A stretch of 64,000 bases of DNA, taken from the NCBI RefSeq assembly GCF_018417535.1, contig NZ_CP070979.1, positions 806,001 to 870,000 of the forward strand, read 5' to 3'. The notes under the pieces are model-generated. The model did no database searches. It was not told the DNA's origin and was given only the letters and a program-made list of their open reading frames with translations. Both the position numbers and the translations under genes were made by a program. This document shows positions 54,479 through 63,328 of this stretch, piece after piece; the stretch's first letter is position 1, and the number at the start of each line of letters is the position of its first letter. The DNA comes from Burkholderia pyrrocinia. Lineage in GTDB: Bacteria > Pseudomonadota > Gammaproteobacteria > Burkholderiales > Burkholderiaceae.

Positions 54479-54544
54479 GCCCCCGTCCTCGAGAACAGTT
54501 TCACCGGCTGCGCCCCCCGATAATCCTGGCGTAAAGGTGAGTAG

Positions 54545-55135
54545 ATGATTATTGGATATGCACGCGTATCAACGGTTGAGCAATCGCTCGGGCTTCAGAT
54601 GGATGCATTGACGCGAGCAGGCTGCGACACCATTTTCACGGATGAAGGTATTTCCGGATCTGACTTCTCGCGCCCAGGGCTCGATGCCACACTCGCAAAG
54701 CTGTCTGCCGGAGATACATTGATGGTTTGGCGGCTCGATCGACTTGGCCGTTCTCTGCGCAAATTGATCGACCTGGTCACGCACCTCGACAGTCGAAGCA
54801 TCCAGTTCGCTTCCATCACGGAGTCAATCAACACCAACTCGTCCGGAGGCATGTTGATTTTTCATCTGATGGCGTCCCTCGCGCAGTTCGAACGCAGCCT
54901 GATCAGCGAACGGACACGCGCGGGAATGGCTTCTGCGCGAGCGCGAGGAAAGCCGATCGGGCGCAAGCCTGCGCTCGACGATCAACAACGGACACAAGCA
55001 CTGAAGCTGCTGCAGAAACAATCGATTCTTGAGGTGGCGCAGCACTTCAAGGTTCATCCGCGAACCTTGAAGCGAATTCTGGAAAATAGGAAATCGCGGC
55101 ATCCGCAATGTGCGGATCAACCGATGACCGAGTAG
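54545..55135 (+). CDS. serine recombinase (resolvase/invertase family)
   Basis: 196 residues. Catalytic domain begins IIGYARVSTVEQSLGLQ with the nucleophilic Ser of RVST, followed by DTLMVWRLDRLGRSLRKLIDLV (the conserved Arg residues) and the E-helix LMASLAQFERSLISERTRAGMASARARGK. The C-terminal helix-turn-helix reads EVAQHFKVHPRTLKRIL. This is the Tn3-resolvase/Pin-like small serine recombinase group that inverts or resolves DNA at short dimer sites. A palindrome is 420 bp upstream. AAAGGTGAG precedes the ATG. Its 3' end abuts an IS5-family remnant. Confidence 0.94.
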   Translation: MIIGYARVSTVEQSLGLQMDALTRAGCDTIFTDEGISGSDFSRPGLDATLAKLSAGDTLMVWRLDRLGRSLRKLIDLVTHLDSRSIQFASITESINTNSSGGMLIFHLMASLAQFERSLISERTRAGMASARARGKPIGRKPALDDQQRTQALKLLQKQSILEVAQHFKVHPRTLKRILENRKSRHPQCADQPMTE

Positions 55136-55136
55136 G

Positions 55137-55570
55137 TGTCAGGATTGGCGTACCGTTGGCATCGACAACAATGTAGTGTGGAATAAAGTCACGCCGGATC
55201 GACAGGATTCGGGCCGGCTTTTCGCCCGCCCCAACCGTTCAAATCGACGAGGTGTCGACTACCACACGCGAGAAGTCGATCCGGTTCGTCGCGCTCGGCT
55301 TGGCAAGCAGTACCACATGCAGCCCGTCCTGGTCACCTGCCTCTTGCCAGTCGCGCAGACTACGCCAGCGGCACACGCCCTGGCCGCATCCCGTCTCTGT
55401 TGGCACATCGCGTCAGCGAATGCCCGGCTTCAGCACGAATGGGAGGCCCACCAACGCTGCACGATCCGTGCGCTGGCCTGCGGTCCGGATACTTGAGGCG
55501 GCGCGGCCTGGTTGGCGATAGCAGTGAGGCGAATTGGAGTAGGCGACGCAGTTTCTTCAAATCAATCGAG
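55137..55570 (-). mobile_element. IS5-family transposase remnant
   Basis: Frames on the minus strand assemble into a decayed IS5-family transposase: RRLKYPDRRPA, then after a frameshift ALVGLPFVLKPGIR, a stop, RDVPTETGCG, LRDWQEAGDQDGLHVVLLAK, RIDFSRVVVDTSSI (the first catalytic Asp region) and a stop, then AGEKPA and IVVDANGTPI. Several stops and frameshifts make it non-functional. It is cut off exactly at the end of the recombinase gene, and no inverted repeats were found. Confidence 0.8.
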
Positions 55571-55625
55571 AATTCCAAAGGCGAGATTGCAGCGCAAGTT
55601 TTTGACCGACCCATCGAGGAAAATC

Positions 55626-57262
55626 ATGTTTAGAAAAACGATGTTTTCTTGTTTGCTTGTCGGCATATTGCCGATGTCAACGATGTCATATGCGGTCTCC
55701 TCCAGTTACTCTGCATCACTCACTCTCGCCTCGCTGTCGCCTTCCGTCGGCGGTACGGACAAGGCAAAACTGACACTAACCAATAACGGAGCCACGGTAG
55801 CCGTTGCCGGCCTGACAATCAACATGCCGTCCGGCTTTAGCGCGTCGAATCCGGGGGCAGCGTGTGGCGGCAGCTTGGCTTCGGTCGCCAACACGAACCA
55901 ACTGACCTTGACGAGTGTGTCGATCCCACCTGGGAGTACATGCGTACTCAGTTTCACGATGAAGCTCCCCCCCGTTGCGTCGATGCCGCCGCGTAGCCAA
56001 CTCGTTTTTTCGATTAGTCCGGACACAAGCGCCGGCTTGGCTACGCTGACGTCGAGTAGCGTTCCGATCATCAAGTCGATTCTCGGCTCGACGCCGGGCC
56101 TGTACAGCGACACCTGGTTCCCGTCCAGTCTACCGAGCGTCGCCCAGCTGGATTTGTTCATCACCCCCGAGACCGACCCGGGTCCCAATTCCAACGTGTA
56201 CTGGTCGAACCAGATCAATAGCCTTGGCGGTTATACCGGCATGCAATCGACTGAAATCACGTCCGCGACGGAGGGATACGGCAAGCAGTTTCTGTTCAGC
56301 CTGTGGAATGCCACCGACGCGAGGCCCGGAACGCCATCGACGGCCGGAATCGGCGCGGGCAGCTATTGCACCGTCAGCAAGACCGCGACCGACGGCGCCG
56401 CCGGTGCACAGTGCCGTTATCGCTATGAATGGCAGGCAGGCCACACCTACCGGTTCCGAGTCACGCCGAATGCGGCGCTGGGCCCGGGCTGGTACAAAAG
56501 CAACGTAACGGACATCACGGCCGGCTCGACCGGTGATTCGTTCGACATCGGCAGTATCTATATCGGGAACGGCAAAAACCTGGTACCGATGACATCGATC
56601 GCCCAATGGGTCGAATACGTCGACTGGAATTCGCCGAGCACGAGCTGTTCATCGATCGCTTATACGCACGCGCGATTCAGCATTCACGCATATGACAAAC
56701 TCGGCAATGCGGTCGCGATGCCGAAGCCGTCCGTTAGTGCAAACTCGACTTGCTCCAACGAGTATTACAACGTGTCGGAAGTCAACGGTGAAGCGACATT
56801 GATCGGAGGCCCGAAACAATCCGCGCCGGGTTGTTCAAGGCAAACGGCAGTTGCCTCACAACGCAAGCCGGATTGACCGACGGCACGCCCGCCGGCTCCA
56901 ATCGCGCGCTGCTCGGTACTTGCCCTACGCTGGCGTCGGTACGGGAATCAGGTGGGAGGGCATTCAATAGTGCATTGTGGGTACAAGCGGGCGACGGGAC
57001 GATCCAGACCAAGAACAGTTACTGCCTGAGCGCTGCAGCATCTGGCGCGGGCAGCAATGTCGTGCTGGCGACGTGCGTGCAGGGCGCGGCGAATCAGCAA
57101 TGGAATATCGTGCGGTCATCACGTGCAAGCCCGGGTTCGCAGGTTGTTGCGAAACAGAGTGGATTGTGCATGACACCGTCGGCTAGCGGCACATTGAGCT
57201 TGCAGGTCTGCGCGTCGTCCAATAGCAACTGGACGACGCCGGGAAAGAGCTTCGACTACTAG
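55626..57262 (+). pseudogene. frameshifted secreted DUF3472/ricin-B-lectin-like protein
   Basis: Start ATG 55626 with GAGGAAA upstream. A signal peptide (FSCLLVGILPMSTMSYA) leads to an Ig-like region (LTNNGATVAVAGLTINMPSGF), then a DUF3472-like carbohydrate domain (YWSNQINSLGGYTGMQSTEI, RYEWQAGHTYRFRVTP), then a ricin-B beta-trefoil lectin (LFKANGSCLTTQAG, NSYCLSAAASGAGSNVVLATC, NQQWNIV). The lectin frame departs from the N-terminal frame near 56810; adding one C in the GGCCCG run would restore one protein of about 546 residues. It may be a natural mutation or a sequencing error. The intact product would be exported and bind sugars. Confidence 0.78.
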
Positions 57263-57276
57263 ACATCCCGATGTGA

Positions 57277-57319
57277 GGACACCGAGCGACGCCTGCGTTT
57301 CTGGCGTCGCTCGGTGTCC
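57277..57319. terminator. bidirectional hairpin between lectin-type and aminotransferase genes
   Basis: A perfect 17-bp inverted repeat beginning GGACACCGAG and ending CTCGGTGTCC, with a 9-nt loop, between convergent genes. Very stable stem and no strong U-tract on either side; likely a shared terminator. Confidence 0.75.
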
Positions 57320-57363
57320 ACCGTACCACGCGCAACGGTTCTCGATCGTGTTGCAAAACGGTA

Positions 57364-58599
57364 CTAAGCGAGAGCAGCGCAGGCGGTTCTCAGTAAGGCC
57401 ATGCCCTCAGAAAGAACGGGAATCGCACCGGCGAATGACACGCGAAAATACCCTGGTGCGCCGAACGGTGCGCCAGGCACAACCCCGACCCCGTACTCGT
57501 CCAGCAGATATCGGCAAAATTGCTCATCGGTCCGCAGACATTCGCCAGCCTCGGTTGTCTTGCCCATCAGCTCCTTCCAGTCGACAAGCGCGTAGAACGC
57601 CCCCTTCGGGGCGATGCAGGAAAGTCCGGGGATGGCGTTGAGGTCCCGAATCACCAGTTCGCGCCGCTCGGCGTATTCCAGCCGGTACCGTTCGACCACG
57701 TCCTGTGCCCCCCGTAGTGCTTCGACCGCCGCGGCCTGCGCGATCGAGCAGGCGCATGACGTGGACTGGCTGATGATTGCGACGATCGCCTGCATGAGCG
57801 CAGCGGGTCCGACCGCATAACCGATGCGCCAGCCAGTCATCGCGTAGGCCTTCGATACGCCGTTCACCGTCAGCATGCGGCCGCGCAGATTCGGGCGTAT
57901 CTGGGAAGGCGTCACGAACTTCACGTCGTCGTAGACAATGTGTTCGTACATGTCGTCCGCCAGCAGCCAGACATGCGGATGATTCTCGAGAACGTCCAGA
58001 AGAGGCACATAGTGTTCGAGTTCGTACACCGTTCCGGACGGATTCGAAGGTGAATTCAGCAGCAGCCATCGCGTTCTGGGCGTGATCGCTTTTTCGAGAT
58101 CGTCCGCGTGCAGGCGAAATGCGTCCTCTGGTCGGGTCGGCACCACAACGGCCGTCGCTCCCATCATCTCGATGATGTCGATATAGCTGCCCCAATAGGG
58201 GGCAGGCAGAATGACCTCATCTCCCCGGTCGAGGGTCGCAAAGAGCGCCATGAAGATCAGTGTCTTGGCGCCGGGTGCGATGACGATCTCGTTGAGTTCG
58301 ATTTTCAGGTCATAGTCGCGGTGAAACTTGTGCTGGACCGCTTCCTTCATGGCGGGGCTGCCGTCCGGCGCCGTATAGTGAGTGTCGCCTGCCTGAACAG
58401 CTCGAATCGCCGCCTCCTTGATATGGTCAGGCGTGTCGAAGTCCGGTTCGCCGACATGCAAGCCAATGACTTTTTTTCCGTTGCGCTTGCGCTCCGCCAC
58501 CGCCGCCATCACGCGGGAAATCGCCGAAGGTCCGGTCTTATCCATATGACTCGATAGATGCAGCATCGAACGCGAAACGATGTTTGGTAGGTGGGTCAT
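57364..58599 (-). CDS. class I/II PLP aminotransferase (AspC-like)
   Basis: 411 residues from ATG 58599. Fold-type I aminotransferase: GLHVGEPDFDTPDHI, YTAPDGSPAMKEAV, LLNSPSNPSGTVYEL, and the PLP-lysine segment VNGVSKAYAMTGWRIGYAVGP. It transfers amino groups, probably between aspartate or an aromatic amino acid and a 2-oxo acid; exact specificity is open. It is on the same strand as the thiamine-diphosphate (ThDP) enzyme at 58783, 183 bp apart, and both may form a small 2-oxo-acid pathway. The LysR at 60490 is divergent to that pair. Confidence 0.93.
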   Translation of the reverse strand: MTHLPNIVSRSMLHLSSHMDKTGPSAISRVMAAVAERKRNGKKVIGLHVGEPDFDTPDHIKEAAIRAVQAGDTHYTAPDGSPAMKEAVQHKFHRDYDLKIELNEIVIAPGAKTLIFMALFATLDRGDEVILPAPYWGSYIDIIEMMGATAVVVPTRPEDAFRLHADDLEKAITPRTRWLLLNSPSNPSGTVYELEHYVPLLDVLENHPHVWLLADDMYEHIVYDDVKFVTPSQIRPNLRGRMLTVNGVSKAYAMTGWRIGYAVGPAALMQAIVAIISQSTSCACSIAQAAAVEALRGAQDVVERYRLEYAERRELVIRDLNAIPGLSCIAPKGAFYALVDWKELMGKTTEAGECLRTDEQFCRYLLDEYGVGVVPGAPFGAPGYFRVSFAGAIPVLSEGMALLRTACAALA

Positions 58600-58782
58600 G
58601 ATCGATCTGGAAATTAGAATTCTGTACGCACGCTGCTTGACACACGTGTGCTGCGCCTTGAAATTTATATGCAATCCTTATCGCTTGAGCGTCATGCGGC
58701 GACAGGCTTGACAAATATATGACCGGCAGCAGCGAACTGCATCGCTGGCGTATCGACGCCGACGATTGCGCCGCCGCTTCGG

Positions 58783-60324
58783 TCAAACCATCAGTTCGAT
58801 CAGGAACGGGCCCTCCCGCCCGAAGCTTCGGGCCATCAGGTCGGCACATTCTTCCATCGTGGTCGCGCGTGCCGCCTCGACGCCAAGGCCATCGGCGATC
58901 TTCGTCCAGTTGAGCGCCGGGTTGCCGAGGTCGAGCATGCTCATGGCGGTCGGGCCAGGTGTCGCGCCAACGTTCCGATATTCGCCGACGAGAATGTTGT
59001 ACTTGCTGTTGTTCAGCAGGATCGTCGTGCACGGGAGACGCTCCCGAGCTTGCGTCCATAGCGCCTGCAACGAATACATGGCCGAGCCGTCGGCTTGCAA
59101 ACTGATCACCCGACGGTTGCCACGCGCGCCAATGGCGGCGCCCGTCGCAACCGGCAGGCCATCGCCGATCGCGCCGCCGGTCAGCTGAAGCCAATCGTGC
59201 GGCGCAGCGGCATGCGTATGACGGTAAAACGAACGGCCGTAGGAAATACTTTCGTCGGAGACGATCGCGTCGTCGGGCATCAGCGCGGCCAACGTGCGCG
59301 CCAGGCCTTCAGGGGTCGGCGCGCCGCTTGCGATCTCCGGACGTGGCCCCGGGTCGGGCATCGCCGCTTCAGGCGCGTTCAGCGCGTCGACCAGTGCCTG
59401 CAATGCAGCTTCGGGATCTTGGTCATAGCGCGACAGGACATGCAGTTGCGCATGCGAAGGATATTGCCTGGACGGCTTGTCCGGGTAGGCGAAAAAGCCG
59501 ACGGGCGGCTTCGCGTTGACGAGAATGATGTGCTCAAAGCTGGCGAGCGACTCGATGGCGTGATCGGTGCCGTACGGTACGCGTTCGACCGGAAGCCGCC
59601 CCTGGCCGCGCGCGAGGCGTCCGTTTACAAAGTCGTAACGAACGGCCGCACCGGTGGCCCGCGCGATGCGCCATGCAAGCGCCTGCGATTTGGCGAGCAC
59701 GCCGCGCCCGGCCAACAGGATCAGCACATTCTTGCGCTCGCGCAGCACGCGCGCGGCTTGTTCGACTGCGAACGGATCGATCGCCGGCGCGACCGGAACG
59801 ACGAGCGCTTCGGCCACGACGCCGCCCGCACTCCACGATGCATCGGCCGGCAGGATCATCGTGGCGATCTGACCTGGCGCGGTGCGGGCCGCCTGCACCG
59901 CGCCGGCTGCATCATGTCCGACCTCGGCCGAGCTGCCGCTCGTGCGCACCCAACTCGACACCGTGCGCGCGAGGCTGTCGGTGTCCGCCGTCAACGGCGC
60001 ATCGAACTGGCGGTGATAGGTCGCCTGATCGCCGACGATGTTGACGATGCCGCTGCGTGCACGCCTCGCGTTGTGGAGATTTGCGAGGCCGTTGGCAAGG
60101 CCGGGACCACAGTGCAGCAACGTGCAGGCTGGCTTTTCGGCGATCCGGTAGTAGCCATCCGCCATGCCGGTGACGACGTTCTCCTGCAAGCCCAGCACGC
60201 AGTGCATGCCGGGGATCTGATCGAGCGCCGCGACGAAATGCATCTCGCTCGTACCGGGATTCGCGAAACAGGTGTCGACACCCGACTGCAACAGCGTTCT
60301 TACCAGACTTTCCGCACCATTCAC
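58783..60324 (-). CDS. thiamine-diphosphate enzyme, benzoylformate-decarboxylase/acetolactate-synthase-like
   Basis: 513 residues from GTG 60324. The N-terminal Glu that activates the cofactor lies in LGLQENVVTGMADGYYRI; a central Rossmann-like domain has ILLAGRGVLAKSQAL; the C-terminal ThDP-binding domain holds DGSAMYSLQALWTQARERLPCTTILLNNSKYN (the (G)DG...NN motif). This subgroup is often annotated as acetolactate synthase large subunit, but no small subunit is nearby, so 2-oxo acid decarboxylation is at least as likely. It is paired with the aminotransferase gene downstream and with a divergent LysR. Confidence 0.9.
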   Translation of the reverse strand: MNGAESLVRTLLQSGVDTCFANPGTSEMHFVAALDQIPGMHCVLGLQENVVTGMADGYYRIAEKPACTLLHCGPGLANGLANLHNARRARSGIVNIVGDQATYHRQFDAPLTADTDSLARTVSSWVRTSGSSAEVGHDAAGAVQAARTAPGQIATMILPADASWSAGGVVAEALVVPVAPAIDPFAVEQAARVLRERKNVLILLAGRGVLAKSQALAWRIARATGAAVRYDFVNGRLARGQGRLPVERVPYGTDHAIESLASFEHIILVNAKPPVGFFAYPDKPSRQYPSHAQLHVLSRYDQDPEAALQALVDALNAPEAAMPDPGPRPEIASGAPTPEGLARTLAALMPDDAIVSDESISYGRSFYRHTHAAAPHDWLQLTGGAIGDGLPVATGAAIGARGNRRVISLQADGSAMYSLQALWTQARERLPCTTILLNNSKYNILVGEYRNVGATPGPTAMSMLDLGNPALNWTKIADGLGVEAARATTMEECADLMARSFGREGPFLIELMV

Positions 60325-60357
60325 CAAGAACTCCTTATGTGTGGGTGATGCCGTGAT

Positions 60358-60786
60358 GATGAAAAGATGATGCCGCGACAAAAGACCGATTCTATGCAAA
60401 CATCGCAATGCTCACGACGAACGTTGACCGCGGCTGAGCCGACGCAATGCAAATCACGCATCACCTCTGATCGTTCATCCCTATTTTTTATGGATACGAA
60501 GCTCCTGCAGGATTTCCTGGCATTGGCCGCTACCGGCAACTTCACTCGCGCCGCCGAGTTGCGCTGTGTGTCGCAAGCGGCGTTCAGCCGCCGGATTCAG
60601 GCGCTCGAAAGCTGGGCGGGCGTGCCGCTGGTGGAGCGAGGCTCGATACCGAGCCGGCTGACCGACGCCGGGCAGCGGTTGCGCGTCACTGCGGCGGAGA
60701 CCGTCGCCAAACTGTCCAGGGCAAAGGCCGATCTGTCCGGAGCCGCGCCGCGTCAACACGAACACATTCGGGTTGGGATCAGCTCG
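60358..60786. repeat. duplicated segment, copy 1 (lysR 5' region)
   Basis: About 430 bp, from the intergenic region into residue about 98 of the LysR gene, repeated at 62432-62862 with roughly 93% identity by eye, in the same orientation and about 2.07 kb apart. A direct repeat flanking the recombinase gene at 61398. Confidence 0.85.
60447..60461. promoter_or_regulatory. candidate LysR box upstream of lysR/ThDP genes
   Basis: ATGC-AAATCAC-GCAT, a dyad with T-N11-A geometry in the divergent region between the ThDP-enzyme and LysR genes, retained in the duplicate. Confidence 0.35.
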
Positions 60787-61377
60787 GCGCTGGCCACGCT
60801 GTATTTGCCGCAGTGGTGGCCCACGTGGACCCGCGACATCCAGTTGACCGCCGAAGTCATGGTCGGCAATATCTATGATCTTGTGACGGCGCTCGCGTCG
60901 AATCACGTCGACATCCTGATCACATACGAATGCAACGAATTGCCGCTGCCGTTTTCCCCGGAGCGCTACGAGTCGAAGTGGATCAGAAGCGACTGCCTCA
61001 AACCGTTCGCATCCCGGCAGTGGGTACAAGAAAAAGGCGTTGTCTGGCCTGGCACGGCTGCTGCCCCCATTCCACTGTTGATGTGGACGAGGGGTCATTA
61101 TCTGGATCGGCTCGTCGAGCGCGTCATCGAAAAAGCGCCGTTTCCGCTGATCGGGACGAGAGTATTCGAGAATCGCTCGCACGAAGTGCTCCACGCAATG
61201 ACGTCCCACGGGCATGGGGTAGCCTGGATGCTTGAAACCCTGGTGCTGGCCGCCGGCAATGATTGCGTGTCGCTGGGAGGCGCGGCCTGGAGCTTACCGA
61301 TGCCGGTCCGGGCATTTCGCGAGATCGAGAACGCGAATCCCGCGCTGGAGTGCCTGTGGCAAATGCTCTGCGCATAG
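60490..61377 (+). CDS. LysR-family regulator, divergent from ThDP-enzyme gene
   Basis: 295 residues from ATG 60490. Helix-turn-helix LLQDFLALAATGNFTRAAELRCVSQAAFSRRIQALESWAGVPLVERGSIPSRLTDAG, then the effector-binding domain. Length is normal and the gene looks intact. It is divergent from the ThDP-enzyme/aminotransferase pair and is probably its regulator. A partial, degraded duplicate of its 5' half is at 62566-63084. Its 3' end converges with a recombinase gene 20 bp away. Confidence 0.92.
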   Translation: MDTKLLQDFLALAATGNFTRAAELRCVSQAAFSRRIQALESWAGVPLVERGSIPSRLTDAGQRLRVTAAETVAKLSRAKADLSGAAPRQHEHIRVGISSALATLYLPQWWPTWTRDIQLTAEVMVGNIYDLVTALASNHVDILITYECNELPLPFSPERYESKWIRSDCLKPFASRQWVQEKGVVWPGTAAAPIPLLMWTRGHYLDRLVERVIEKAPFPLIGTRVFENRSHEVLHAMTSHGHGVAWMLETLVLAAGNDCVSLGGAAWSLPMPVRAFREIENANPALECLWQMLCA

Positions 61378-61397
61378 CACGCGAAAGCGACGCAGCA

Positions 61398-61958
61398 TCA
61401 TGTATCCATCGTATCGAGCTTGAGATACTTCCGGAGCGTCCGGACATGGATCTTGAGCAGGTCGGCAACCTCCGCCTCGGAATGCACCAGCAATAATGCG
61501 CGCGCACGCTCGCGTTCTGCAAAGGTCAGCGCAGGCGGACGCCCGATTTTGCTACCGCGCAGTCGAGCACTTGACATGCCGGCGCGTGTCCGTTCGCTGA
61601 TCAACGACCGTTCGAACTCCGCGAGTGCCCCAATCATATGGAAAGTGAACCGACCCAACGGCGAACCCGTATCAATGCTTTCCGTGAGCGATACAAAGTG
61701 CACCCCGTCTGCGCTCAGCTTTCCGATCACCGCTATCAGGTGACTGAGCGAGCGGCCCAAGCGGTCCAGTCGCCATACCACCAGCGTGCAGCCGTTGCCG
61801 GCTGCTGCAAGCGCCCCGCCAAGGCCTGGTCGATCGAAGCTGGCGCCGGAGATGCCACTATCGGAGAAAACGATATCGCAGCCGTAAGACTGTAACGCGG
61901 ACAGTTGTAAATCAAGATGCTGTTCGTCGGTCGAGACGCGCGCATAGCCGATTTTCAT
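61398..61958 (-). CDS. serine recombinase (resolvase/invertase family), second copy
   Basis: 186 residues. Catalytic domain MKIGYARVSTDEQHLDLQLSAL with the RVST serine, VVWRLDRLGRSLSHLIAVIG, and the E-helix region FTFHMIGALAEFERSLISERTRAGM, then a C-terminal helix-turn-helix (EVADLLKIHVRTLRKYL). Related to, but distinct from, the recombinase at 54545 and in the opposite orientation. The two genes bracket the lectin, aminotransferase and ThDP-enzyme genes. A typical target site is not visible next to the gene. Confidence 0.94.
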   Translation of the reverse strand: MKIGYARVSTDEQHLDLQLSALQSYGCDIVFSDSGISGASFDRPGLGGALAAAGNGCTLVVWRLDRLGRSLSHLIAVIGKLSADGVHFVSLTESIDTGSPLGRFTFHMIGALAEFERSLISERTRAGMSSARLRGSKIGRPPALTFAERERARALLLVHSEAEVADLLKIHVRTLRKYLKLDTMDT

Positions 61959-62142
61959 GGTCTCTCCGGACTTAAAGTGAAAAAAATACGCATCCCTGAT
62001 TCCAGAAAATCGGTACCCCCGTTCCCCGAATCGTCACAGCAAAGCTGATTTCCTCGTACGTAACCAGCCGCAACGCTGCTACGCCGATAAAGAGTCCGCC
62101 GTCCACTTATCTGAATACCCCGACTTGGTTCAACTCAGACTA

Positions 62143-62421
62143 CAACGCATACTTTCGCCGCACCCAGCTCGCGGCAATGATCGAAGCGATCCGGCTGCAT
62201 GCCGACAGAAAAAGAAAAGCCGGGAGCAAGCTGCCCTGATTCACCGTAACCGGGTAACCGATGAACGTGAGTGCAATCATCCCCGAGAGTTGCCCATCCA
62301 AATTCATGATCCCCGTTGCCCGGTCGGCCAGCGCATCCGGGAAATACTTGTCGGCATCGAAAACAAGGCCACAGAAGTCAGCTTGAACGCCAGCCCGCAA
62401 CAGGGCCGGCAAGCCACCACC
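62143..62421 (-). pseudogene. C-terminal remnant of an MFS transporter
   Basis: A minus-strand frame ends in DRATGIMNLDGQLSGMIALTFIGYPV, LPAFLFLSACSRIASII and the basic tail RRKYAL, typical of the last two membrane segments and tail of an MFS permease. Upstream it turns into sequence with no MFS likeness, where the LysR duplicate begins. Non-functional tail. Confidence 0.68.
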
Positions 62422-62431
62422 ATGACCAAGC

Positions 62432-62862
62432 GATGAAAAGATGATGCCGCGACAAAAATTTGATCCTATGCAAACATCGCAATGCTCACGGCGAACGTTG
62501 ACCGCGGCGGGGCCGATGCAATGCAAATCACGCATCACCTCTGATCGTGCACCCCTATTTGTTCTACGGATACGCAGCTCCTGCGGGATTTCCTGGCATT
62601 GACCGCTACCGGCAACTTCACTCGCGCCGCCGAGTTGCGCCATGTGTCGCAAGCAGCGTTCAGCCGCCGGATTCAGGCGCTCGAAAGCTGGGCGGGCGTG
62701 CCGCTGGTGGAGCGAGGCTCGATACCGCGCCGGCCGACCGACGCCGGGCAGCGGTTGCGCGTCACTGCGGCGGAGACCGTCGCCAAATTGCCCGAGGCAA
62801 AGGCCGATCTGTCCGGAGCCGCGCCGCGTCAACAAGAACACATTCGGGTTGGGATCAACTCG
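62432..62862. repeat. duplicated segment, copy 2 (degraded lysR 5' region)
   Basis: Copy of 60358-60786. The LysR start codon is changed from ATG to ACG at 62566, and several substitutions are scattered through the helix-turn-helix coding part. The likeness ends near 62862, where different LysR sequence follows. Confidence 0.85.
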
Positions 62863-63084
62863 TTACCGGCCTTGAATGGCGCACTGAGCGGCTTTGGCAT
62901 CGCGCTGCTGCCCGATTACGTGGCGAACCACGCAATCCAGGGAGGGTCGCTCGTGTGCCTGAGCCAGCAATCGTGGACGACCGCACGTGCCTATTATTTG
63001 CGATGGCCACAATGGCGCATCGAGTTGCGTGCCCTGAGCCAGTTCAAGACATGGTTGCAACGCATCTCGCCGGCGCATCCTTAG
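62566..63084 (+). pseudogene. chimeric LysR pseudogene
   Basis: The frame equivalent to the LysR at 60490 starts with ACG instead of ATG, continues TQLLRDFLALTATGNFTRAAELRHVSQ (helix-turn-helix), then after about 98 residues jumps to a different C-terminal end (ALSGFGIALLPDYVANHAIQGGSLVCLSQQ, WRIELRALSQFKTWL). The effector domain is internally deleted (about 170 residues overall instead of 295). It is the product of duplication plus deletion and is not expected to be translated normally. Confidence 0.8.
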
Positions 63085-63328
63085 GTGCTTTTGCTGCCCG
63101 TGATGGCCCAAAATGCCGCCGTTCCGGCGCGAAGCAGGACACACTCAGGCCTCCAAATAGCGCCCTGAAATCCCGTTCCGTCGGCTCGACAGGCTATCCA
63201 TAGTTATCCGAATCATATCGCCCAGGCAGCCCATCTTATCGGGAGCGATCGCAAGACGCCGGCAAAGCACGTCGGGCCCGTACAGCCTCGTTCGGGCGAT
63301 ACCCCGACAGGGGTATCGAAGCCATGGA
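63085..63328. other. intergenic gap, no gene recognised
   Basis: About 240 bp between the LysR pseudogene and the MFS gene end. I see no coding region or terminator in it. Confidence 0.35.

Noticed and set aside
60481..61215. 244-codon minus-strand frame across the LysR gene
   Set aside because: Antisense shadow; the LysR frame has the family helix-turn-helix and a matching start.
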